From positions 1 through 57,421 of the forward strand of contig WQYX01000022.1 in the NCBI GenBank assembly GCA_009781005.1: a stretch of 57,421 nucleotides of DNA. The letters are read 5' to 3'. The first letter of the stretch is position 1; each line of letters begins with the position of its first letter. Shown here one piece after another: positions 35,001-42,965 of the stretch. This DNA is from Polyangiaceae bacterium (GTDB lineage Bacteria > Myxococcota_A > Polyangia > Polyangiales > Polyangiaceae). Under the pieces are notes generated by a model. It made no database searches and was not told the DNA's origin. It worked only from the letters and a program-made list of their open reading frames with translations. A program made the position numbers and the translations under genes.

Positions 35001-35037
35001 GCGCCAGCCCCTCGAGTGCTCGATTGTCCCGCGCTGA
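32023..35037 (+). CDS. Large lipoprotein, tandem paralogue 2
   Basis: 1004 residues. Starts MHLSSRALGAFFVIISCGVA with lipobox VAAC and Cys22, then a flexible stretch and the same all-beta body as the previous gene: SLDAGVHWTEVTSQLRSTPE, QSRDHGVTWTPVAAPP, LGLGAVRLPYA, PPSAMDPAMLYLSGQKPRVL and the identical end GIEWRQPLECSIVPR. It is ~30 residues longer than paralogue 1, mainly in the region around residues 640-700. Only 25 bp separate it from paralogue 1, so they are likely co-transcribed. No enzyme motif was found; a surface recognition or structural role is possible but unproven. Confidence 0.82.
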   Translation: MHLSSRALGAFFVIISCGVAACAHDKPSFVVKAVPPSHVHVRAAEETPPVTPSPYIVGEFDFSDLNNPAMVIALSGSGNVGALSGRVRVILDHGQQRLAPELAPENLGGVSRIPKRFGGGFLFWTASTFDGTVKFYRSPTFDGALVPIASLPSAVVSVSFAPKSILVHMRDGQRWSFSPTTGERVAVDLPAVDGIAALDDGRVLASNSFGAVFSSLDAGVHWTEVTSQLRSTPERVAVINDELWLFESSGGAQRLEPSGHLSAFDQGPDEPKIQVRPVDPRWHDDFPPLFLAVLGGAALDENTALVVSHGDLVRLNVHTGEILSIAEGKFPPDATCSAVPTSKDILFVCDKPGKNGAFVVSLGTGSENPVVEQTFSDGGSFFASDDGGLAFNKPCGPSAPPANTSAACVRQPGGSWREYDLSRYRSDGGATRVKVARWVSRADGRAVAILTEPSPAIYDPQSGTLVPLALDAHAIELTGTGWMVDTSWSFSPSGTLRVWSDQMGSALEIAKDGSVTHSPYEFDGFVSSGPYGFGQKDGRYYQSRDHGVTWTPVAAPPFDAVLSGSCSSVGCNLGALDLGGVYMIGWPILPLPQAPNSTAGDAPDIGRVSPVEFSCRSSGPITSKVLARTKNSPDDLGLGAVRLPYAPPGAKTEYRRALLGFFRSTDSRKLIPSMLFGYRALEKNGVLEIRSPNRNVRDLRQTWSYVAPFDSLGVVRTTMISMNDVLAAAHAVGMTTEESLLRSPDGNVPIPLTSLDPLQMDDLVLADSRRLLVYARNAHGHPPPTPIHDGAVYSGVVLSDTERAFLKRDVDSGAWHAFQVGRAGVITDLFDVGGVLKTDGVYAIFPANPDALAMGPNADLGVIRTPSGSDPPSAMDPAMLYLSGQKPRVLAPWSTLTLATKEVCKRDTGYRATLQTIGPWVSMASSDLRVQDAAMLARVKWSEKRVCLEGLEVRLPDVPIPGPDGIERSEIKTKLVSLGNTFARVGVDEGIEWRQPLECSIVPR

Positions 35038-35109
35038 CGTCTAGCCCGGATCATTCTAGGGCGCGCGCGGCCCGTCGTCGCGAGGCGAGCCCGTGCTAAG
35101 AAGGTCCGC

Positions 35110-36765
35110 ATGCCTCAGACGTGCGATTTTCTGGTGATCGGAAGCGGGATTGCGGGCCTCTCCTTCGCGCTCGAAGCCGCTGAACACGGCGAAGTCATCG
35201 TCGTCACCAAGCGCGCGACGGATGAAGCGAACACCACGGGCGCGCAGGGCGGGATCGCTGCCGTGCTCGCCGATGGCGACAGCTTCGACGCGCACATCAA
35301 AGACACGTTCATCGCCGGAGCCGGAATCAACCATGCGCGCGCCGTCGAGATCTGCGTGCACGAAGGGCCCGATCGCATCCGAATGCTGCAAGAGATCGGA
35401 GCGAAGTTCGACGCGGCCGAACATCACGAATCGAGCGAGGTGCGTGGCACGGATCTCGATCTCCATCTCGAAGGAGGTCACAGCGCGCGCCGCATCGTTC
35501 ACTCGGCGGACATGACCGGTCGTGAGGTCGAGCGCGCGCTCGTGGAGGCCGCTCTGCGCAAGCCGAACATCCGGCTGCTCGAAGAGCACATGGCGATCGA
35601 TCTCATCACGCTCGCCAAATTCGGTGGCCCGGAGATCTGCGCGGGCGCCTACGCGCTCGACGTCAAAGCCGGCAAGGTCATCACGATCCTTGCGCGCGCA
35701 ACGGTGCTCGCGTCTGGAGGAGCAGGGAAAGTCTACCTCTATACGACGAACCCGGACGTCGCCACCGGCGACGGTGTCGCGATGGCGTTCCGCGCGGGCG
35801 CCGAGATCGCGAATATGGAATTTTACCAGTTTCACCCAACTTGCCTTTTCAGCCCGCAAGCCAAAAATTTTCTCATCACCGAGGCGCTTCGCGGCGAGGG
35901 CGCCATCCTCCGCAGGAAGAACGACGGCCAGCCGTTCATGAAGGAGTACGACGCGCGCGCCGAGCTCGCGCCGCGTGACATCGTTGCTCGCGCGATCGAT
36001 CACGAGATGAAGCGCAGCGGGGCCGAATACGTCCTGCTCGACATCACGCACCGCGATCCGGAGTTCGTGAAATCACACTTCCCCGGCATCTATGCAAAGT
36101 GCAAGCAATATGGGATCGACATCACGACCCAACCGATCCCGGTGGTCCCGGCGGCGCATTTCTGCTGCGGTGGCATCACGACGGATCTCCGCGGGCGTAC
36201 GAGCATTCCGGGCCTCTGGGCCATCGGCGAGTGCGCGCACACGGGGCTTCATGGAGCGAACCGCCTTGCGTCGAACTCGCTGCTCGAAGGGCTCGTCTTC
36301 GCGCATCGCGCCGCCGTTGCTCTCTCCACGATCGATCGATCTGCGCCGTTCCCCGAGGTGCCCGAGTGGGACGTTGGCGAGGCCGTGCCGAGCGACGAGG
36401 CCGTCGTCATCACGCAGAACTGGGACGAGCTCCGACGCTTGATGTGGAACTACGTTGGCATCGTCCGCTCGGACAAGCGCCTGCGTCGCGCTGCGCGCAG
36501 AATCGCGCTCCTCCAAGAAGAGATCGCCGAATATTATTGGAAGTACTTCGTTACGCGCGACTTGCTCGAGCTGCGCAACATCGCCACCGTCGCGCAGCTC
36601 GTCGTCGAATGCGCTGCGGCGCGCCGCGAGAGCCGCGGTCTGCATTTCACGCTCGACCATAGAGAGCTCGATCCGAAGCTGGCAGGCGACATCACGGTCA
36701 AGCGCGGGGTGCCCGCGCATTTCGCGTCCATCAAGCCGCCAGCGTTGCACAACATCGGACGGTGA
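35110..36765 (+). CDS. nadB: L-aspartate oxidase
   Basis: FAD enzyme that oxidises L-aspartate to iminoaspartate, the first step of NAD synthesis. FAD-binding Rossmann motif DFLVIGSGIAGLSFALEAAE at the N-terminus, TTGAQGGIAAVLADGDSFDA, HSADMTGREVERALVE, FYQFHPTCLF and HFCCGGITTDLRGRTSIPGL with ECAHTGLHGANRLASNSLLE all match the NadB/succinate dehydrogenase flavoprotein family, and the NadB-like length is 551. AAGAAGG precedes the ATG at 35110. It is followed by a CPBP protease gene with overlapping stop/start. No nadA or nadC gene is nearby. Confidence 0.95.
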   Translation: MPQTCDFLVIGSGIAGLSFALEAAEHGEVIVVTKRATDEANTTGAQGGIAAVLADGDSFDAHIKDTFIAGAGINHARAVEICVHEGPDRIRMLQEIGAKFDAAEHHESSEVRGTDLDLHLEGGHSARRIVHSADMTGREVERALVEAALRKPNIRLLEEHMAIDLITLAKFGGPEICAGAYALDVKAGKVITILARATVLASGGAGKVYLYTTNPDVATGDGVAMAFRAGAEIANMEFYQFHPTCLFSPQAKNFLITEALRGEGAILRRKNDGQPFMKEYDARAELAPRDIVARAIDHEMKRSGAEYVLLDITHRDPEFVKSHFPGIYAKCKQYGIDITTQPIPVVPAAHFCCGGITTDLRGRTSIPGLWAIGECAHTGLHGANRLASNSLLEGLVFAHRAAVALSTIDRSAPFPEVPEWDVGEAVPSDEAVVITQNWDELRRLMWNYVGIVRSDKRLRRAARRIALLQEEIAEYYWKYFVTRDLLELRNIATVAQLVVECAAARRESRGLHFTLDHRELDPKLAGDITVKRGVPAHFASIKPPALHNIGR

Positions 36766-37595
36766 GCGTGGATCGTAGTTCGGACGCTCCGGAGGCACGG
36801 CCTCTGTCATTTCTCGGCGCGGCGGGTTTCTCGCTCGCGGTCGTCCTCTTGTTGCAGCTCTCGCTGTCGATCACGGAAGCGGCGCACCCCGGTGCCGTGA
36901 CGGATCTGGTGAGCGTTGGGACGTGCAACTTGCTCGCCCACGCGATCGCGCTCTTCGCCATCATGCGTTTCTACGAGCCCTCCGGATCGATCCGCAACGT
37001 TCTCGCGCTCCGCAGGGCGCCGCTCTTCGCGCTGCTCCTCGCAGCCGTTGTTGGTGCGGGGCTCGCGCCTGGTGCGTCGTGGTTGAGCACCCTCGTTCAA
37101 CATCGGTTTCCACCGTCTGCGGAGGAGACCGAGCTCGTGGAAAAGCTCTTTTCAACCGCCACGATCGGGCGGCGTGTCTCGCTCTTCGTGGTCTTGGTGT
37201 TCGTCATGCCTGCGTGCGACGAGCTTCTGTTTCGAGGCGCGCTCTTCACGCTGCTCAAACGAGGCCGCCGTGCAGAAATCGTCGTCGTCGCAACCTCGGC
37301 GTACCACGTGTTCACCGGTGGCATGAACCCGCGCGGGATCCTCGCGACGCTCGTGATGGCGATCGCACTCGGATGGATACGTGCGGTGACGGGCAGCGTT
37401 TTGCCGGCACTCGCGTGCAGCATGGTGTTCTTCGGAATGGAAGTCGTGCCTGTCTCACTTGGGTGGGAGGAGCCGGCGTGGAGGCTGCCGATCGTTTTCG
37501 CTGGGATCGGCGCAGCGCTCGTCGCCGTTGTCGGCATCGCGCTCATCAGTCGCCGAAGCGCCTGCGTCACAGACGCGCGTCTCGCCGACAGATAG
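36762..37595 (+). CDS. CPBP-family intramembrane protease
   Basis: Polytopic membrane protein of the CAAX-protease/bacteriocin-processing family. 277 residues with about 7 hydrophobic segments. The first catalytic motif reads CDELLFRG, so the usual EExxxR is DExxxR; the second is at YHVFTGGMNPRGI and the third region around PALACSMVFFGMEV lacks a clear His. Thus activity is uncertain. GTG start at 36762 overlaps the nadB stop (GTGA). Substrate unknown. Confidence 0.78.
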   Translation: MSVDRSSDAPEARPLSFLGAAGFSLAVVLLLQLSLSITEAAHPGAVTDLVSVGTCNLLAHAIALFAIMRFYEPSGSIRNVLALRRAPLFALLLAAVVGAGLAPGASWLSTLVQHRFPPSAEETELVEKLFSTATIGRRVSLFVVLVFVMPACDELLFRGALFTLLKRGRRAEIVVVATSAYHVFTGGMNPRGILATLVMAIALGWIRAVTGSVLPALACSMVFFGMEVVPVSLGWEEPAWRLPIVFAGIGAALVAVVGIALISRRSACVTDARLADR

Positions 37596-37596
37596 A

Positions 37597-37636
37597 CCGC
37601 TTTCGATTTGCCGCGATCTCATCGTTGGGGCCTGCG
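37597..37636 (-). repeat. Gene-end motif, long form, reverse copy
   Basis: Read on the minus strand, CGCAGGCCCCAACGATGAGA then TCGCGGCAAATCGAAAGCGG. The same 40 bases occur at 51610-51649 with four differences. It starts two bases after the CPBP gene's stop codon. Confidence 0.7.
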
Positions 37637-37849
37637 GTGCGGTCCTCAAAGCCAATCAAGGCTATTCCGGTCCGCTCCTCGGCCCCGCCGGGAACCCCGA
37701 GCAGGTTGCGGACCGAGTATTTTGGCCGAGTTGCGAGTAGCGCGAGGCGCTCCAACGAGGGCTGCTTTTGCAGCTCGAGGAGGAGCAACGAAGCGATGCG
37801 ACGCAAATCGACCAAAAGACGACGGGAGCAACCTTCGAGGGGTTCCTAA

Positions 37850-37871
37850 CCTCGCGTCAACTTGAAAGCGG
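37850..37871 (+). repeat. Gene-end motif, short form, second copy
   Basis: CCTCGCGTCAACTTGAAAGC plus GG, one base different from 21691-21712, followed at once by a second TTGAAAGCGG. A related inverted CCGCTTTCAAG is at 38803-38813, just after the DUF4142 gene. Confidence 0.55.
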
Positions 37872-38034
37872 TTTGAAAGCGGTCTGGTGGCATCCAAAGC
37901 GCCACGCCGAGACGAATCGCTACGACGACGCGCATGGTCCGAGAGATGCGTTTTCATGCATGATGCATCGGCATCGACGTTGCACTGCGCGCGCCGCGAC
38001 GCATTCGGTCCGCGTCATCGAAGGAGTTTCGAGC

Positions 38035-38793
38035 ATGCGCTATCTCGCTACTGTCATCAGCCTGGCATCGGCTGCTCTTGTCGCAGCTTGCGGCGGTTCG
38101 AACAACGAGCCGCCAAAGGAGCCAGCAAGCGAAGTCGTCTCGCCGTCGATGGCGGCACCTGCACCCACAACGCCGCCGCCTGATGGTATGGCGACGACAA
38201 CGCCTGGCATGACTGAACCGCCATCGGGTTCATCCACGCCGGGCACGACGGGAACAACGACAGCAACGTCGCAGGGTCAAAACACCGCGACCGACATGAG
38301 CATGAGGAATACGAGGCTGTCGGACGCCGAGATCATCGGAATTGAATCCGCGTTGAACAAGGGCGAAATCGAGCTCGCCGAGCTTGCCGTGAAAAATGCC
38401 AAGACCGCGCAGGTGAGGAACTTCGCGACGATGATGATAAACCAGCACAAAGCAGCGGAGACGAAGATGAAGAAGGTTGCGCAGAGCGCGAGCCTTCTAC
38501 CGAGCGACACCGACACGTCGACTCAGTTGAAGACCGAGGTCCAGTCCACGGCGCAAACGCTGAAGACGCAAAAGGGTGCGGACTTCGACAAGGCGTACAT
38601 GGATTCGCAGGTGAAGATGCATAAGGACGCTCTCAATACGATCGACAACAAGCTCGTGCCGAGCGCGACGAACTCCGAGCTCAAAGATCATCTGACCGAC
38701 GTGCGCAAGCACATCGTCCTTCACCTCACGCACGCGGAGCACATCGCCGACAACCTCGCGACCAACAGCGCGGCACTCAAACCAAAGAAGTAG
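38035..38793 (+). CDS. DUF4142 lipoprotein
   Basis: 252 residues with lipoprotein signal MRYLATVISLASAALVAACG (VAAC, Cys19). A long low-complexity Pro/Thr/Ser linker (about 20-90) is followed by a helical DUF4142 domain (RLSDAEIIGIESALNKGEIE, LAVKNAKTAQVRNFATMMIN, MDSQVKMHKDALNTIDNKLV). DUF4142 resembles ferritin-like four-helix bundles; its function is unknown, but members are often stress-induced envelope proteins. The ribosome site AAGGAG stands 8 nt before ATG at 38035. Monocistronic in appearance. Confidence 0.88.
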   Translation: MRYLATVISLASAALVAACGGSNNEPPKEPASEVVSPSMAAPAPTTPPPDGMATTTPGMTEPPSGSSTPGTTGTTTATSQGQNTATDMSMRNTRLSDAEIIGIESALNKGEIELAELAVKNAKTAQVRNFATMMINQHKAAETKMKKVAQSASLLPSDTDTSTQLKTEVQSTAQTLKTQKGADFDKAYMDSQVKMHKDALNTIDNKLVPSATNSELKDHLTDVRKHIVLHLTHAEHIADNLATNSAALKPKK

Positions 38794-38818
38794 CCAGAGC
38801 GACCGCTTTCAAGTGCGG

Positions 38819-40903
38819 TCAGGATTGGTAAAGCGGTTCGATGAGGGCGAAGCGAACCGCCGGCGAAAGCCGGTAGCGGGTGCGTCCGTGTTCGCCGACA
38901 TCGCGTACGCGTTCAATCGACGACGGGTCGCCGATGAGATCACGCACGCGGGACATGAGCACGCGGACACGATGTTCTGCGTCCGCCGACTCGGGGCCTG
39001 GACCACCCGCGGCGCGCAGGATCTCGTCGGCGGAGAGGCCTTCGCGTGCGCGCCGGAGCAGCTGCACGACCAACGGCTCGAGCGCACGACGCCGCTCGAG
39101 CGAGACCTCGCGGCCGTGGATGCGAAGTTGGTGCGTGGTCGTGTCGACGATGAGATGCGCTCCCTCCGTTGCGATCGTCATCTCCGTTGATCGTACGCGC
39201 GAAACGCCCTGCGGCGTGGTCACGTAGATGAGCGCCTCGCTGTCGGGAAGCCTATCGAGATCGGTCAAGTCGTCAGAGCTCGCGAGCTGCGCGACGCTCT
39301 GCACCGACGCTCGCGAGGGTGGAGGCACGCTCGGGAACGAGCCGCGTGACGGCGGCGGCGCGTTCGGGCGCGATCCCGGGACACTTGGAGGCGGAGGCGC
39401 CGTGCCGGACATGAGTACGGCGAGGATCTTTTCGGCGTACCGCACGACGCGACTGTCGCCGCTCTTCAGTGCGTTCTGCCAGAGGATGGCGCTCGGCTGG
39501 CGATCAGGGAAAATCCAACCGTGCCGATCGCCCGAGAGGGCGGCCCGCTCGGTTGCCATGCGTGAAGTCTCTGCGTCCCCGAGCGCGGCTGCGCAGCGCG
39601 CGACGACGAGATTGAGCGTGCCCGTGACGAACGCGTCGGGCAAACGTTCGACGTGCGGTAGCGCCGTTTCGAGTGCTTCGCGTGTACTGCCGCACGCTTC
39701 GAGGGTTCGAGCGCGCGTAAGAGCGAGATCTTGATCGTCGATCGCTTCGACCTGAGAGAGACTGGTGCGAAGCATGTCCGTCTTCACGAGCCACTGCGTG
39801 GCCGCTTGCGTGCGCCCCAACATGGCGAGAGCAAGCGTGCGATGACCAGCGAGCTGATAATGGAGAGTTGGATGTTCGACGTCGCTGAGCGCGACGTGTC
39901 CGTCGTCGAGCGCCTGGAGCGCAGCGGCTGGACGATCGGCGGTGATCTCGACGATGGCGAGCACGTCGTAAGCGTCCGCGTGTCGCCAGCCAGCGGCAAT
40001 TTCACCCGCGATCTGGCAAGCGCTCTCGGCGTTCACGCGCGCATCGTAGAATTGGCCAATGGAGCCGAGCGCAATCGCGAGGTTGCCGTGCGCGCGCATG
40101 GCCGCGAGGCCCCGAGCGGCCGAGCGCCGGAGCGCAACGCCGTAATGGTTCGCGGCCGCACGCGGATCGGCGAGGCGCATCGCAAGGTGACCGAGCGCCA
40201 TCGACACGGCCACGCGCCACACGCCATCTTCGATGCGCTCGGCAACGTGTTCCGCCAGGCGCAGCGCTGCTTGGGCCTGCATGACGTGGTTCAATCGCAG
40301 ATCCAGTTGCGCGGAGGCCAAGTGCATGTCGAGCTGCTCGCGAAGCCCGGAGCCTCGCGGCGCGATGGCGAGGGCACGCGCGGCCTGACGAAGTTCGGCC
40401 TCCGCGTGGGTGGATCGGTTTTCGGCGATGCAGAGAATCGTACGCTCGATGGCGAGCCGGGCGGCGTCGAGTGGGTTCCACGACGATGGCGAGCTAGGCA
40501 AGAGCGCGGCGAGCTCGCGTGCCTTATCGAGCTGGCCCGTTTCCCGATACGCGCGCAGAAGACGAACGGCGAGCGCGGGCTCGAGGCGCGCGCGACCGTT
40601 CAGAAGTTGCTCCGTCCACGTCACGAGGAACTGCGCCTGATCGGCAGCCGCGAGGCGATCGAGCAACTCCGTTGCCGCGTCAATGGGCACGCTGTCCACG
40701 TTCGCGGGCAACGGCGTCGCGGACGTGGCGAGGCTCGATCGCGCCGACGCGGGCGGCGCGCTTGCACGCTGTGACGGTGGCGGCGCGCTTGCGCGTTGTG
40801 AAGGCGGCACGCTTCGACGTTGCGGTGGACTCGTGGTAGCCGGCGGCGTTGCCGATGGCGTTCGCGGTGGCGGGATGGTGGGAAGGAAGGCGCGGCGCGC
40901 CAT
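38819..40903 (-). CDS. TPR-rich regulator with C-terminal winged helix
   Basis: 694 residues. N-terminal ~65 residues are Pro/Ser/Ala rich with repeated QRASAPPPS-type units. The middle (about 75-500) is a long TPR-like helical array (ARLAIERTILCIAENRSTHA, AQAALRLAEHVAERIEDGVW). A second low-complexity linker (about 505-555) leads to a domain at 575-694 with the DNA-binding features of OmpR-type winged helices (LERRRALEPLVVQLLRRARE, DAEHRVRVLMSRVRDLIG, HGRTRYRLSP). The order is inverse to AfsR/SARP-like regulators, where DNA binding is N-terminal. Function unknown. Divergent from the E1-beta gene, 181 bp away. Confidence 0.75.
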   Translation of the reverse strand: MARRAFLPTIPPPRTPSATPPATTSPPQRRSVPPSQRASAPPPSQRASAPPASARSSLATSATPLPANVDSVPIDAATELLDRLAAADQAQFLVTWTEQLLNGRARLEPALAVRLLRAYRETGQLDKARELAALLPSSPSSWNPLDAARLAIERTILCIAENRSTHAEAELRQAARALAIAPRGSGLREQLDMHLASAQLDLRLNHVMQAQAALRLAEHVAERIEDGVWRVAVSMALGHLAMRLADPRAAANHYGVALRRSAARGLAAMRAHGNLAIALGSIGQFYDARVNAESACQIAGEIAAGWRHADAYDVLAIVEITADRPAAALQALDDGHVALSDVEHPTLHYQLAGHRTLALAMLGRTQAATQWLVKTDMLRTSLSQVEAIDDQDLALTRARTLEACGSTREALETALPHVERLPDAFVTGTLNLVVARCAAALGDAETSRMATERAALSGDRHGWIFPDRQPSAILWQNALKSGDSRVVRYAEKILAVLMSGTAPPPPSVPGSRPNAPPPSRGSFPSVPPPSRASVQSVAQLASSDDLTDLDRLPDSEALIYVTTPQGVSRVRSTEMTIATEGAHLIVDTTTHQLRIHGREVSLERRRALEPLVVQLLRRAREGLSADEILRAAGGPGPESADAEHRVRVLMSRVRDLIGDPSSIERVRDVGEHGRTRYRLSPAVRFALIEPLYQS

Positions 40904-41084
40904 CGAAAAATTCTACAGCCTGCACGCTCTTATCTCCAAGTCCTGAAACGTCCCCGCTTAACTCTTTGATTAAAAAGACGCGACGCGTTGATGGCCGTGC
41001 AATAAACGCGGCGCGGCAGTGTGCGGGGCCGTCTGGTTTCACGTGTCGCGCGCTTGGAGTAGCGTGCGCCTCCTCGTGACTCAG
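40904..41084. promoter_or_regulatory. Divergent promoter region of regulator and E1-beta
   Basis: 181 bp between divergent start codons. It is the expected site of promoters for both genes and is less GC-rich than its surroundings (for example CTTTGATTAAAAAG near 40965), but no matched -35/-10 pair was convincing. Control of the dehydrogenase genes by the regulator is a guess from position. Confidence 0.3.
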
Positions 41085-42062
41085 ATGAACCTCGTGCAGG
41101 CGATCAACGACGCGCTCCGCATCGAGATGAAGCGTGACGATCGCGTGATCGTGCTCGGCGAAGACGTCGGCCGCGTGGGTGGAGTCTTTCGCGTGACGCA
41201 AGGACTCTGGGACGAGTTCGGAGACGATCGCGTCATCGATACGCCGCTCTCGGAAGGCGGCATTGTCGGCACGGCCATCGGCATGGCGCTCTACGGCCTC
41301 GTGCCGGTTGCTGAAATCCAGTTTGCGGATTTCATCTACCCCGGTTGCGATCAGATCGTCAGCGAATTGGCGAAAATGCGCTGGCGATCGGGCGGCGAGT
41401 ACGCATCCAAAATGGTCGTACGCACGCCCGTGGGGGGTGGAATTCGCGGTGGCATCTACCACTCGCAATCACCCGAATCGCTCTTCATCCACGTGGCGGG
41501 GCTCAAAGTCGTGTGTCCGTCGAATCCGTACGACGCCAAGGGGCTTTTGCTCGCGTCGATTCGTGATCCCGATCCCGTGCTCTTCTTCGAATCCAAACGC
41601 ATCTATCGCGCGGCTCGCGGCGAGGTGCCTCCAGGCGATTACGTCGTCGAGCTCTCGAAGGCGAAGGTCGTTCGCGAAGCGCGGAAGATGGATCGCGCCG
41701 TCACGATCCTCGCGTGGGGTGCCATGCTGATCGAAGCGATGACTGCCGCAGATAGCGCGCAAGAAGAGGGCATCGAATGCGAGATCATCGACCTTCGCAC
41801 GCTATGGCCCGTCGACATCGAGACCATCGCGAAGAGCGTCAGAAAAACCGGTCGCGTCGTCGTCGTGCACGAAGCGCCGAAGACGTGCGGATTCGGCGCG
41901 GAGCTCGTTGCACTCATCAATGAACACTGCTTCCTTCACCTCGAAGCGCCGCCCGTTCGAGTGACGGGTTTCGACACGCCGTTTCCGTACGCGCTCGAGA
42001 TGGATTACCTGCCCCTTGCGCGCCGGATCCTGCCGGCCATCATCGGGGTGTCGCGCTTCTGA
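41085..42062 (+). CDS. Branched-chain 2-oxoacid dehydrogenase E1 beta subunit
   Basis: Beta subunit of a ThDP-dependent dehydrogenase E1 (bkdA2-like). 325 residues, the usual length, starting MNLVQAINDALRIEMKRDDR. Conserved blocks include VIVLGEDVGRVGGVFRVTQG, FADFIYPGCDQIVSELAKMR, VRTPVGGGIRGGIYHSQSPE and VVCPSNPYDAKGLLLASIRD, which fit the branched-chain enzyme (HSQSPE, SNPYDAKGLLLAAI-type) better than pyruvate dehydrogenase. The E1 alpha gene is not upstream, where a divergent regulator lies, nor elsewhere in the window. The E2 gene is 900 bp downstream, after a methyltransferase gene. A GTG 9 bp upstream is an alternative start. Confidence 0.9.
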   Translation: MNLVQAINDALRIEMKRDDRVIVLGEDVGRVGGVFRVTQGLWDEFGDDRVIDTPLSEGGIVGTAIGMALYGLVPVAEIQFADFIYPGCDQIVSELAKMRWRSGGEYASKMVVRTPVGGGIRGGIYHSQSPESLFIHVAGLKVVCPSNPYDAKGLLLASIRDPDPVLFFESKRIYRAARGEVPPGDYVVELSKAKVVREARKMDRAVTILAWGAMLIEAMTAADSAQEEGIECEIIDLRTLWPVDIETIAKSVRKTGRVVVVHEAPKTCGFGAELVALINEHCFLHLEAPPVRVTGFDTPFPYALEMDYLPLARRILPAIIGVSRF

Positions 42063-42146
42063 AGCGCAAAGAATCATTTCTGATTCCATAAGAGAGAATT
42101 GTGTGATTCCCATTTCCTTTTCCCTTTTTCCGTCGGAGCCTGCGCG

Positions 42147-42908
42147 ATGAAAACCCATGAGCAAACCGTTCACGAGCAGTTCGATTCTCGGGCTCAGGCT
42201 TACCTGACCAGTGCGGTGCACGCAGAAGGGCCGGACTTGGTTCGTGTTCGCGAGCTCGTTGCAGCATCGATTCCGGCCGAGGGAGTCGGGCTCGATCTGG
42301 GGTGTGGCGCGGGTCACCTCTCTTTTGCGCTGGCGCCGCTCGTTGCACGCATCGTTGCCGTGGATGCTTCGGAGAGCATGCTTGCCACGGTGAGCCATGC
42401 TGCGGCCGATAAGGGCGTCGAGACGCGGCGGGCCGTTGCCGAGAATATGCCCTTCGAAGACGCCACCTTCCACTTTGCGGCAACCCGTTACAGCGCGCAT
42501 CACTGGACGGATCTCTCGCGTGCGATGGACGAAATGCGACGCGTCGTGAAACCGGGAGGATATCTTTGCGTCATCGACACCGAAGCGCCTGCCCACCCGC
42601 TCGTCGATACCCATTTTCAGACAATCGAGTTCTTGCGCGACCGTTCGCACGTGCGGGTTCGATCGGCAACCGAGTGGCGGCGCGAATTCGACCGTGCGGG
42701 TGTTGACATCCTCGAGGATGGGCACTGGCCCGTGCGTATCGAGTTCGCAAGTTGGGTGGAACGCATGCGCACACCGCAGGTCAAAGTTGACGTGCTTCGC
42801 ACGCTGCAGGCGGAAGCCTCGCGCGAAGTCCGTGAAGCGTTGTCGATCGAGGCAGACGGTTCTTTCACGATGCGTACGTGTCTGTTTTGGGGTCGTGTGC
42901 GACGCTGA
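42147..42908 (+). CDS. Class I SAM-dependent methyltransferase
   Basis: 253 residues, ATG at 42147. SAM-binding motif VGLDLGCGAGHLSFALAPLV, then VDASESMLATVSHAAAD, the acidic MPFEDATFHFAATRYSAHHW and EMRRVVKPGGYLCVIDTEAP match the UbiE/methyltransferase-11 group. The C-terminal third (residues 150-250) is more individual. Substrate unknown. Preceded by an unusually AT-rich 84-bp leader with TTCTGATTCC and TTTCCTTTTCCC stretches; it sits between E1-beta and E2 genes, on the same strand, so probably co-transcribed. Its presence inside a dehydrogenase operon is odd. Confidence 0.85.
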   Translation: MKTHEQTVHEQFDSRAQAYLTSAVHAEGPDLVRVRELVAASIPAEGVGLDLGCGAGHLSFALAPLVARIVAVDASESMLATVSHAAADKGVETRRAVAENMPFEDATFHFAATRYSAHHWTDLSRAMDEMRRVVKPGGYLCVIDTEAPAHPLVDTHFQTIEFLRDRSHVRVRSATEWRREFDRAGVDILEDGHWPVRIEFASWVERMRTPQVKVDVLRTLQAEASREVREALSIEADGSFTMRTCLFWGRVRR

Positions 42909-42965
42909 TCGATGCCGGCGGTCCGCGTCGACAGGTTACGAAATGCGTTCTAAAGGGAAGTTGAA

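Larger units (their letters stand above)
37596..38034. other. 439-bp intergenic region with dispersed motifs
   Basis: No gene is supported here. It contains a reverse copy of the gene-end motif (37597-37636), a short forward copy (37850-37871), the hairpin GCTGC-TTTT-GCAGC (37761-37774) and, at its right end, the ribosome site AAGGAG (38021-38026) of the DUF4142 lipoprotein. Open frames through it are short and shared with the repeats. Confidence 0.6.
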
